Source: JACRIK01 sp040753835 (GTDB lineage Bacteria; Planctomycetota; MHYJ01; JACQXL01). From it: a stretch of 23,179 nt of DNA. The translations under genes were made by a program, and so were the position numbers. The notes beneath the pieces are model-generated. The model saw only the letters and a program-made list of their open reading frames with translations. It did not search any database and had not been told where the DNA came from. The stretch covers positions 1 to 23,179 of the forward strand of contig JBFMDM010000021.1 in the NCBI GenBank assembly GCA_040753835.1, given 5' to 3'. This document shows positions 8,377 through 14,695 of the stretch, one piece after another; positions within the stretch are counted from its first letter, which is position 1, and every line of letters begins with the position of its first letter.

Positions 8377-8824
8377 CGCGCCAGAGCGGGTCCGGTTCAA
8401 AGTCCTCGTAATATATTATGCCCTCATACGACAGGAGTTGCCGGTTGCCCTCATCAATCGTATAGACCTTTCCCTCGGTCACCCGGGACGCCAGGCCTTC
8501 AGCCGTGTATTGATACACCGAGACCGTGCCGAGGCCGGTCATAAAGCCGACCTTGTTAAATCCCTTGTCATAGACATAGAATATCTTTATTGATTCCTCG
8601 CCGGCCGCCGTATAGGGACTGGTGACGATGTTCTCCGTCTCCTCCAGGTATCCAATAACCCTATTGTCAGACGTCTTTATCTTCTTGAAGTCCACCATTA
8701 CGCTCTTTTTTATCTTTATGTCAGACAGGCCCAGCCGGGGCGCATTGCCTCTGCCAGAGGCCGAACAGCCCAGCAGGATTCCAGATAACAGGATGAATAA
8801 AAACGGTATTGTTAACCTTGGCAT
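8369..8824 (-). CDS. Small predicted lipoprotein of unknown function
   Basis: At 151 aa, it has a lipoprotein signal peptide: MPRLTIPFLFILLSGILLGC, with a lipobox ending LLGC and lipidated Cys at residue 20. The mature part is predicted beta-rich and soluble, with two short similar segments (VIGYLEETENI and a GFMTGLGTVSVYQY stretch). I do not recognise a named domain. Placement is outer membrane or periplasm by the signal. It is divergent from the FHA-GAF-cyclase gene; the 78-bp gap contains a promoter for each direction. This one puts the predicted transcript start next to the ATG. Confidence 0.75.
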   Translation of the reverse strand: MPRLTIPFLFILLSGILLGCSASGRGNAPRLGLSDIKIKKSVMVDFKKIKTSDNRVIGYLEETENIVTSPYTAAGEESIKIFYVYDKGFNKVGFMTGLGTVSVYQYTAEGLASRVTEGKVYTIDEGNRQLLSYEGIIYYEDFEPDPLWREK

Positions 8825-8831
8825 AACTGCC

Positions 8832-8860
8832 TGTATATTCTATAATCTTGTATTTGTCAA
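8832..8860 (-). promoter_or_regulatory. Sigma-70-type promoter of the lipoprotein gene
   Basis: On the minus strand TTGACA (8860-8855), a 17-base spacer, then TATACA (8837-8832). The expected start near 8825 is one base before the ATG (8824), which suggests a leaderless transcript. No Shine-Dalgarno is present. Confidence 0.6.
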
Positions 8861-8867
8861 ACTTTAA

Positions 8868-8896
8868 TTGACTTATGGAATCCAGTAATATATAGT
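8868..8896 (+). promoter_or_regulatory. Sigma-70-type promoter of the FHA-GAF-cyclase gene
   Basis: TTGACT (8868-8873), a 17-base spacer, then TATAGT (8891-8896). The predicted start near 8903 coincides with the A of the ATG, and no Shine-Dalgarno precedes the gene. A leaderless mRNA is inferred. Confidence 0.5.
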
Positions 8897-8902
8897 CCTG
8901 TT

Positions 8903-10489
8903 ATGGCGACACTGACACTAAAGAAGAACAACGCGGTAATAAAGGAATTCATCATCACCAAGCCGCGCCTGGTTCTGGGCCGGGGGATAATGGGCAACGA
9001 CCTGGAGATTCCGGACGGCCTGGCCTCGCGCCAGCACTGTGAAATCAAGAAGGACGGCGACAAGTATGTCCTTACCGACCTGCACAGTTCCAACGGCACT
9101 ATCCTCAACAAAAAGAACGTCACCACGGCAATCCTGAAGGACAACGATGAAATCCAGATAGGGATGACCAGCATCATCTTCAAGGACACCGGAGCCGACT
9201 CGTCCGTATCGTCCTCATCTGTTTCCAGCGATATCATCAAGGGCCTTAACGAAATCCCGATGGAATACCGGCTCAACATAAAAGAGATGCAGGATGCGGG
9301 CCAGTCCCTGGCCGCCGCGCCTTTCCACGTTAACCTGGAGGATAAAAAGGGAAGCAAGAAGTTCTTCATCCTCTACCAGTTGGGCAAGGCGGTTTCATCG
9401 GCCACCACCCTGCAGGAGGTCCTTGACGTGGCGATGTATTCCATCTTTGACTCCATCAAGGCCGAACGGGGCGTGATAATGCTCATAGACAAGGCATCAG
9501 GCCAGCCCGTCCCGCGCCTTAGCCGTATCCGCTCCCAGAAGGACACCAAAGAGCATATCACCGTCTCCCATACCATCATCAACAAGGTCATAAACGACAA
9601 GGTATCAATTATTTCCACGGATGCGATGGCCGACTCGCGGTTCTCGGCCGGGATGTCCATTGCCCAGCAGAACATCCGCTCGGCCCTGTGCGTGCCGCTC
9701 TGGGAAAAACAGGATGTCTTCGGCGTGGTCTATGTGGACAACCAGGTATTCTCGCATTCATTCACCAACGACGACATTGACCTGTTGAGCGCCATTGCCA
9801 ACCAGATTGCCATCCGCATCAAGCAGGACGAACTCTACAGCAACCTGCACAAGGAGGCGCTCCTGCGCACCAACCTGGAGCGCTACCACTCGCCGGACAT
9901 CGTGGAACTGATTATCTCCAAGGGCGGGGCCGACTTTGCCGCCGAGGAAAAGGAAATCTCGGTCGTGTTTGCGGACGTCCAGAATTTTACCACCTTGTCC
10001 GAGAAACTGCCGCCCGCGGACATCGCCCGGATGCTCAACGAGTTCTTTGAGACCGCGACCCAGATTGTCTTTGAGCACAAGGGCAGCGTCAACAAGTATA
10101 TCGGCGATGCCATTATGGCCATATTCGGCGCACCGGTGGAGAACAAGGACCACGCGGTAGACGCGGCCCGTTGCGCAATGAAGATTATCAAGACCCTGTC
10201 CGAACAATCATCCACCACCAAACTGCCCTATAATATCCGCATCGGCGTCAATACCGGCGTTGTGGTCGCTGGCAACATCGGCTCCAGGAAGCGCATTGAA
10301 TACACGGTCCTGGGCGATACGGTCAATATCGCCAGCCGGTTAAACCAGTTCGGACAGGCCAACCAGATTGTCATCGGCGAGAACACCTATAAGGCCATCC
10401 AACCGCACGGCATCAAGGCAAAGGACCTGGGCCTGGTCCAACTCAAAGGCAAGGAAAAGGATGTCAGGGCATATCAAATCATTATATGA
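8903..10489 (+). CDS. FHA-GAF-class III adenylate/guanylate cyclase
   Basis: A 528-aa signalling enzyme with three domains. FHA (about 22-92) has the phosphothreonine-binding set LGRG, SRQH and SSNGT. GAF (about 155-315) is a likely small-molecule sensor. The class III cyclase domain (about 345-528) has a metal-binding Asp in VVFADVQNFT (D358) and another in YIGDAIMAIFG (D402), then GVNTGVVVAGNIGS and YTVLGDTVNIASRLN. There is no membrane segment, so it should be cytosolic. The FHA domain could couple cyclic nucleotide output to Ser/Thr kinase signalling; a kinase gene lies 5 kb away. ATP versus GTP specificity cannot be told by eye. The stop overlaps the assigned dxr ATG (ATGA). Confidence 0.9.
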   Translation: MATLTLKKNNAVIKEFIITKPRLVLGRGIMGNDLEIPDGLASRQHCEIKKDGDKYVLTDLHSSNGTILNKKNVTTAILKDNDEIQIGMTSIIFKDTGADSSVSSSSVSSDIIKGLNEIPMEYRLNIKEMQDAGQSLAAAPFHVNLEDKKGSKKFFILYQLGKAVSSATTLQEVLDVAMYSIFDSIKAERGVIMLIDKASGQPVPRLSRIRSQKDTKEHITVSHTIINKVINDKVSIISTDAMADSRFSAGMSIAQQNIRSALCVPLWEKQDVFGVVYVDNQVFSHSFTNDDIDLLSAIANQIAIRIKQDELYSNLHKEALLRTNLERYHSPDIVELIISKGGADFAAEEKEISVVFADVQNFTTLSEKLPPADIARMLNEFFETATQIVFEHKGSVNKYIGDAIMAIFGAPVENKDHAVDAARCAMKIIKTLSEQSSTTKLPYNIRIGVNTGVVVAGNIGSRKRIEYTVLGDTVNIASRLNQFGQANQIVIGENTYKAIQPHGIKAKDLGLVQLKGKEKDVRAYQIII

Positions 10490-11766
10490 ACCCCGTTAGA
10501 AAGAACTATAATCGGCTAATATACCCAGTTAGAGATGGTATAACAACCGCCTACGGTCTTTCTAAGGGGGTGAAATCTGTGGTTATCCTCGGCGCATCCG
10601 GCTCTATCGGCCGCAATGCCCTGGCCGTTATTGATAACCTTAACAGGAACTCCGGTTATCGTTTCAATATCAAGGCGCTGGCCAGCAACTCCAACTGGTC
10701 GGTTACGCTCCGGCAGATAAGGCAATTCAGGCCTGCATCCGTCATTATGAGCGACCACCCGGCGTATCTGAAATTAAAATCGGCCTTGCCGCCGCGCTGC
10801 CGGACCAGGATTCTTTACGGAACCGGAGAGATAAAGAAGGCCGTGAGCGCGCCGGATGTTGATATCGTCATCTCGGCCATCTCAGGCGCCGAAGGGCTAT
10901 ACCCGACACTCTGGGCGCTCCAGTCCAATAAAACCGTGGCGCTGGCCAACAAGGAGTCGCTGGTTATGGCCGGTGAACTGCTCAAGACCATCAAGGCATT
11001 CAACAAGGTAATCCCGGTGGACAGCGAGCACAGCGGCCTGTTCCAGATTCTCCATAACCAGCGAACCCCAGCCGCGCAGGCCTGCCTGCCGCGCCATTCG
11101 GCTTGGCGCAGGCAGGTAAAGCGGATTATCCTCACCGCATCAGGCGGGCCGTTCTATAAATTATCAGCCCGACAACTAAGTAGGGTCACTCCGGCCCAGG
11201 CGCTGAACCACCCCACCTACAAGATGGGGCCGAAGATTACCGTTGATTCCGCCACCCTGATGAACAAGACATTGGAAATCATTGAGGCGCATCATCTGTT
11301 CAACCTGCCGGCCGATAAAATATCCGTAGTCATCCATCCGCAGTCCATCATCCACGCTATGGTGGAATTCTCAGACGGCTCGGTCATCGCCCAGATGAAC
11401 AATCCGGATATGAAACTACCCATCCAGTATGCCCTGACCTATCCGGCGCGCCTGCCGTCTCCTGTAAAGCCGCTGGACTTCTCCCAGGCCCATACGTTCT
11501 TGAAGCCGGATACCAAACGATTTCCGGCCTTATTGCTGGGCTATGAAGCCATCCGCCGGGGCGGCACATCAGGCGCGGTCCTTAATGCGGCCAACGAGGA
11601 GGCCGTTAAACTATTCCTGAAGAAAAAGGTCTCTTTTACCGATATTACTAAACTGGTCAGCCGGGTGGTAAAGGCGCATAAGCCGCTTAAGGCCACGTTG
11701 AACAATATTAACAAGGCGGACCAATGGGCACGAAGACAACTGATAAATATAACCACGCACTTATAG
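10486..11766 (+). CDS. dxr: 1-deoxy-D-xylulose 5-phosphate reductoisomerase with two element-derived segments
   Basis: NADPH-dependent first committed enzyme of the MEP isoprenoid pathway. NADPH-binding GASGSIG is at residues 36-42, ALANKESLVMAG follows, metal ligands are in VDSEHSG (D179, E181), then LTASGGPF, NHPTYKMGPKITVDSATLMNKTLEIIEAHHLF, HPQSIIHAMVEF and a C-terminal helical domain. The family normally begins only a few residues before VVILG. Residues 1-30 come from an 80-bp palindromic element, so a GTG at 10570 or 10579 may be the real start. Residues about 193-210 are a second foreign insert between FQILHNQ and VKRIILTASGG. It overlaps the cyclase gene at its 5' end and precedes rseP, a common MEP and envelope arrangement. 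Confidence 0.93.
   Translation: MNPVRKNYNRLIYPVRDGITTAYGLSKGVKSVVILGASGSIGRNALAVIDNLNRNSGYRFNIKALASNSNWSVTLRQIRQFRPASVIMSDHPAYLKLKSALPPRCRTRILYGTGEIKKAVSAPDVDIVISAISGAEGLYPTLWALQSNKTVALANKESLVMAGELLKTIKAFNKVIPVDSEHSGLFQILHNQRTPAAQACLPRHSAWRRQVKRIILTASGGPFYKLSARQLSRVTPAQALNHPTYKMGPKITVDSATLMNKTLEIIEAHHLFNLPADKISVVIHPQSIIHAMVEFSDGSVIAQMNNPDMKLPIQYALTYPARLPSPVKPLDFSQAHTFLKPDTKRFPALLLGYEAIRRGGTSGAVLNAANEEAVKLFLKKKVSFTDITKLVSRVVKAHKPLKATLNNINKADQWARRQLINITTHL
10491..10570 (+). repeat. 80-bp palindromic element, family A, at the dxr 5' end
   Basis: The imperfect inverted repeat AACCCCGTTAGAAAGAAC (10489-10506) pairs with 10555-10572 with 15 of 18 bases complementary. From the CCCC to the last G it is 80 bp, identical in length to the amrS copy. 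The interior shares GTATAACnACCG with it and the reading frame is the same: NPVR, then GITT, then SKGVK. An internal partial arm (ACCCAGTTAGAGATGG) repeats the PVR peptide. It begins directly after the ATGA overlap with the cyclase gene. Confidence 0.85.
10564..10581 (+). promoter_or_regulatory. Candidate true dxr start supplied by the element arm
   Basis: The right arm of the palindromic element provides AAGGGGG (10564-10570). Eight bases later is an in-frame GTG (10579-10581), giving MVILGASGSIG, the usual DXR N-terminus. Another in-frame GTG is at 10570-10572. The upstream ATG at 10486 has no clear Shine-Dalgarno except through coupling to the cyclase stop. Confidence 0.4.
11076..11116 (+). 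repeat. GC-rich hairpin element, family C, inside dxr
   Basis: CCTGCCTG (11081-11088) pairs with CAGGCAGG (11109-11116), and CGCCA (11092-11096) with TGGCG (11104-11108), leaving a 7-base TTCGGCT loop and a 3-base bulge. It encodes part of the ~18-residue segment 193-210 that separates two conserved DXR blocks usually only a few residues apart. The frame is kept. Confidence 0.7.
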
Positions 11767-11777
11767 CAATGAGGCGG

Positions 11778-11846
11778 GGTCTAAGACCCAGTAACGACCA
11801 GCGCCTATCTCTCCGAGATAAACGCTGGCCTAACTGGCTCTAAGAG
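11778..11846 (+). repeat. Stem-loop in the dxr-rseP intergenic gap
   Basis: Nested pairing: CCAGT (11788-11792) with ACTGG (11833-11837), CCAGCG (11798-11803) with CGCTGG (11823-11828), and TATCT (11806-11810) with AGATA (11816-11820) around CTCCG. TCTAAGA occurs directly on both sides (11780-11786 and about 11839-11845), like a target duplication. No T-run follows, so it is more likely an inserted palindrome or an mRNA processing structure than a terminator. Confidence 0.5.
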
Positions 11847-11857
11847 GAATAAAATAA

Positions 11858-13717
11858 ATGCTATCTGATATTCTCGGCACTACCCAGGGCATCATAATGG
11901 TGATATTCGGGCTGGGCGTAATCATCTTCCTGCACGAACTGGGGCATTTTATCGTGGCCCGGCGCGCCGGAATACGGATTGAGGTCTTCTCGCTCGGCTT
12001 CGGCCCGCCGCTCTGGAAGACCAAAAAAGGCAATACCGAATACCGGATATCCGTTATTCCCTTAGGCGGTTATGTCAAGCCGGCCGGCGAGTTTATGAGT
12101 TCGCCGGACACCAAGGGCAATCCGGACGAGATGTCCTCCAAGCCGCCCCTAACCCGGGCCAAGGTCCTGGTAGCCGGCGCATTTATGAACTTCATCTTCG
12201 CCTTTCCCTTCTGCATCATCGCCTATCTTATCGGCGTAACCCTGATGTCCCCGTCGGTCGGAACAATCAAGCCCGGCTCGGCAGAGGCCCAGAGTTCGCT
12301 CCAAAAGGGTGATGTTATCCTCTCGGTCATCAAGACCTCTCCGGACGGCACGGCTTCGGAATATCCGGTCAAAAGCCAGAACGACTATCTCCGCAAGATT
12401 GTCCGGACATCCGTCAACACACCGCTTAAATTGAAGGTGAACAGGAACGGCCAGGAGGCAATGGTTGATATCATCGCCCGGGGCTCTGCGGGAATGGGCG
12501 TCCTGCCGCCCAGTAATATCGTTGAATCCGTCTCCAGTGGCTCGCCGGCCGAGACCGCCGGGCTGAAACCAGATGATGAAATCATTGAGGTCAACGGCGA
12601 GAAGACATTCTCGGCCATTGATATTTCCTCGGCTATCTCGCAAAGCGCCGGACGGCCTGTCCAGATAAGAATCCGCAGGCCGGACGGCGGGATAAAAACC
12701 GCTTCTGCCACGCCCAATCCCATCTACGATACCGGCATTGAAGGAATTATACCGGTGGTAATCTCCAAGGTATCAGCAGACAGCCCGGCTGAAAAGGCCG
12801 GACTAAGAAAGGGCGACCGGATTACTGCCATTGACGGCGCACCCATAAATTCCTGGAATAGGTTTACCGAGATTGTCAAGACGTCCGAAGGCAGGGGACT
12901 GAAACTCTCTATTCTAAGAGAACACTGGTGGTTCTTCAGGGACGAGGCATTATCCATCAGTGTTACAGTCGGTTCGGACAAGGAATGGAAGGGGCTCCTC
13001 GGCGTATCTCCCAAACTCGGCAATGAAATAGGCGAGATAAAGGACGGCTCGGTCCTGGCCGGACACGGCCTGGCTTACGGCGACCGGATTATCCGGGCAA
13101 GAACGCGGGATAAAAACGGCAGGCAATTCACCGCCCGCATCTCGGATTTATCCGACCTGCAGGAATTCGCGCATAAAACCGGCGGAGCGCCGGTGGAAAT
13201 CACTGTGCGAAAAGCCCCGCCGCTTTCAACCGAAGAGACATTCGTTGTCACGCCCCAGCCGACCGCCAAAGGCGACCTGGGACTCGGGCTGAAATACAAG
13301 AGCGCCCTGACCCGCTATTCTTTTGTCCCGGCCCTTGTGGAAGGCACTTATGAAACACTGGACCTGGGGCTGCTGACCTACCAGATGATAAAGAAACTCT
13401 TCCAGGGCGAGGAATCGGTCAAAGGCCTGGCCGGGCCGATCGGCATCATCCAGGTCTCTTACCGGATGGCCAAGGAAGGCGCGGGCGATTTCCTCTGGCT
13501 TTTGGCCCTTATCAGCATCAACCTGGCTGTCCTCAATCTCCTGCCTATCCCGGTCCTGGACGGCGGCACTATCGCCTTCTGCTTTATTGAGAAGATAAAG
13601 GGCTCGCCGGTCAGCATCAAGGCACAGGCCATCGCCCAGTATGCCGGACTGGGTATCCTTTTGCTGCTGGTAACCTTTACATTCTTTAACGATATCCAAC
13701 GTATCCTGAATCTATAA
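11858..13717 (+). CDS. rseP: Site-2 protease RseP with an expanded PDZ region
   Basis: Membrane-embedded zinc metalloprotease that cleaves transmembrane anti-sigma factors and signal-peptide remnants. The first membrane helix carries HELGH (H26, E27, H30). The last region carries NLLPIPVLDGG with the third zinc ligand D568, then a hydrophobic C-terminal helix. At 619 aa it exceeds the ~450 aa of E. coli RseP. Between the catalytic helices are a degenerate PDZ (about 140-200), two clear PDZs (GSPAETAGLKPDDEIIEVNG, then DSPAEKAGLRKGDRITAIDG) and a fourth PDZ-like stretch (about 385-455). AAGAGGA lies 9 bases before the ATG. The stop overlaps the next start by one base (TAATG). Confidence 0.94.
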   Translation: MLSDILGTTQGIIMVIFGLGVIIFLHELGHFIVARRAGIRIEVFSLGFGPPLWKTKKGNTEYRISVIPLGGYVKPAGEFMSSPDTKGNPDEMSSKPPLTRAKVLVAGAFMNFIFAFPFCIIAYLIGVTLMSPSVGTIKPGSAEAQSSLQKGDVILSVIKTSPDGTASEYPVKSQNDYLRKIVRTSVNTPLKLKVNRNGQEAMVDIIARGSAGMGVLPPSNIVESVSSGSPAETAGLKPDDEIIEVNGEKTFSAIDISSAISQSAGRPVQIRIRRPDGGIKTASATPNPIYDTGIEGIIPVVISKVSADSPAEKAGLRKGDRITAIDGAPINSWNRFTEIVKTSEGRGLKLSILREHWWFFRDEALSISVTVGSDKEWKGLLGVSPKLGNEIGEIKDGSVLAGHGLAYGDRIIRARTRDKNGRQFTARISDLSDLQEFAHKTGGAPVEITVRKAPPLSTEETFVVTPQPTAKGDLGLGLKYKSALTRYSFVPALVEGTYETLDLGLLTYQMIKKLFQGEESVKGLAGPIGIIQVSYRMAKEGAGDFLWLLALISINLAVLNLLPIPVLDGGTIAFCFIEKIKGSPVSIKAQAIAQYAGLGILLLLVTFTFFNDIQRILNL

Positions 13718-14280
13718 TGATTCTGATTATTGACGGCTATAATCTGCTCTTTAGCGGGCTGGGCCAGGCCGCAGACACAAAACCAAATCAACTGGAGGTC
13801 TTGCGCAATAATCTCGTCTCTACACTCAAGTCCTACAACCTGAAGAAGAAATACCGCATCATCGTGGTCTTTGACGGCGATAAAACAGTTAATCATTATC
13901 CGCAGGAAAGGGAATCGGGCAATGTCCGGGTGGTATTTTCGCAAGACAAGGCAACCGCAGACGAACATCTTGTTAATCTGGTATCATCATACATCCGGGA
14001 AAAACCGCATCGGCAGGATTTGTGCGCGGTGACCTCAGACCGGGCTTTGGCCGAAACGCTATTGGGCCATCGGGTAAAGGTCATCTCTTCAGATGAATTC
14101 GCCGCAGAATTGACCAAGCAAAACGCAATTGATTTCCCTGACCTTAAGGGAGAACACCGCAGTGACCCCGCCAGAGGCGAGGCTCGCCCCGAAGGGCGGC
14201 GCGATAGCGAACCGATGGAGAAATTCACCGGCCTGAAGCCGGCTGACGTGCCAAAATGGCTCAAAATATTTGGAGAATAG
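13717..14280 (+). CDS. YacP-like NYN-domain RNase with an element-derived insert
   Basis: A 187-aa PIN-like NYN protein. It has the N-terminal acidic motif ILIIDGYNLL, then VVFDGDK, the ATADEHLVNLV block and CAVTSDRALAE, the conserved Asp positions of the YacP/Rae1 RNase family. Rae1 of Bacillus cleaves mRNA on the ribosome; that activity here is inferred. Residues 146-165 (EHRSD...RRDSE) come from a palindromic element related to the asnS ones. They sit just before the family-like C-terminus GLKPADVPKWLKIFG. Translation is probably coupled to rseP through TAATG. Confidence 0.85.
   Translation: MILIIDGYNLLFSGLGQAADTKPNQLEVLRNNLVSTLKSYNLKKKYRIIVVFDGDKTVNHYPQERESGNVRVVFSQDKATADEHLVNLVSSYIREKPHRQDLCAVTSDRALAETLLGHRVKVISSDEFAAELTKQNAIDFPDLKGEHRSDPARGEARPEGRRDSEPMEKFTGLKPADVPKWLKIFGE
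14152..14210 (+). repeat. Palindromic element, family B, inside the YacP-like gene
   Basis: GAACACCGCAGTGACC (14152-14167) and GCGATAGCGA (14201-14210) match contiguous sequence at the asnS 5' end (5856-5881). Between them lies a GC-rich core (14168-14200) with CCGCC/GGCGG ends and the palindrome GGCGAGGCTCGCC (14176-14188), which matches the inverted copy inside asnS. This looks like one element nested within another, or like the full-length form of which the asnS copies are parts. Confidence 0.75.
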
Positions 14281-14301
14281 TTGATACGATAATAAGTTAA
14301 T

Positions 14302-14347
14302 AAGTTGATAGGTAATAAAACTTATCAACCTATCATCTTATCAACTT
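14302..14347 (+). repeat. Competing short hairpins before acyP
   Basis: AAGTTGATA (14302-14310) can pair with TATCAACTT (14339-14347). GTTGATA (14304-14310) can also pair with TATCAAC (14323-14329), and TGATAGG (14306-14312) with CCTATCA (14329-14335). These are mutually exclusive stems of an AT-rich, TTATCAAC-repeating spacer of 74 bp. Function is unknown, and it may be simple repeat growth. Confidence 0.45.
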
Positions 14348-14354
14348 TATAACT

Positions 14355-14630
14355 ATGAAAGCAGTTCGGGCGCATTTGCTCATCTCCGGCGTAGTCCAGG
14401 GCGTGTTCTTCAGGCACTACGCCTTTGAGACCGCTCATAAACTGGGCTTAACCGGCTGGGTCAGAAACCTCGCCTCCGGACAGGTGGAAGCGGTCATTGA
14501 AGGCCCGAAGAATAATGTGGATGAGATGATAAAATGGTGCCATCACGGCCCGGACTCGGCCAGGGTGACAAACGTGGATATTAAGTGGGAAAATATTGAA
14601 GAACCGTTAGAAAAATTCTATATTAAGTAA
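14355..14630 (+). CDS. acyP: Acylphosphatase
   Basis: Small cytosolic enzyme hydrolysing acyl-phosphates. It is 91 aa, the standard length. The family core is VSGVVQGVFFR, here HLLISGVVQGVFFRHYAFE with the phosphate-binding Arg in FFR. GLTGWVRNLASGQVEAVIEG carries the catalytic Asn in VRN. The C-terminus FYIK fits the usual F-x-I ending. No Shine-Dalgarno is strong, and the gene is preceded by a 74-bp repeat-rich spacer. It shows no specific functional tie to its neighbours. Confidence 0.93.
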   Translation: MKAVRAHLLISGVVQGVFFRHYAFETAHKLGLTGWVRNLASGQVEAVIEGPKNNVDEMIKWCHHGPDSARVTNVDIKWENIEEPLEKFYIK

Positions 14631-14695
14631 ATAGAATAATCGGCACGTTTTCTTTGTGCCTTAGTGTCTTAGTGGCAATAGAAAGAAGGTTTTGA

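Noticed and set aside
14641..14690. Small RNA or terminator before the HMG-CoA-synthase-like gene
   Set aside because: Only a 5-bp GGCAC/GTGCC stem with no T-run; the TTTGTGCCTTAGTG-like text looks like simple intergenic repeat sequence.
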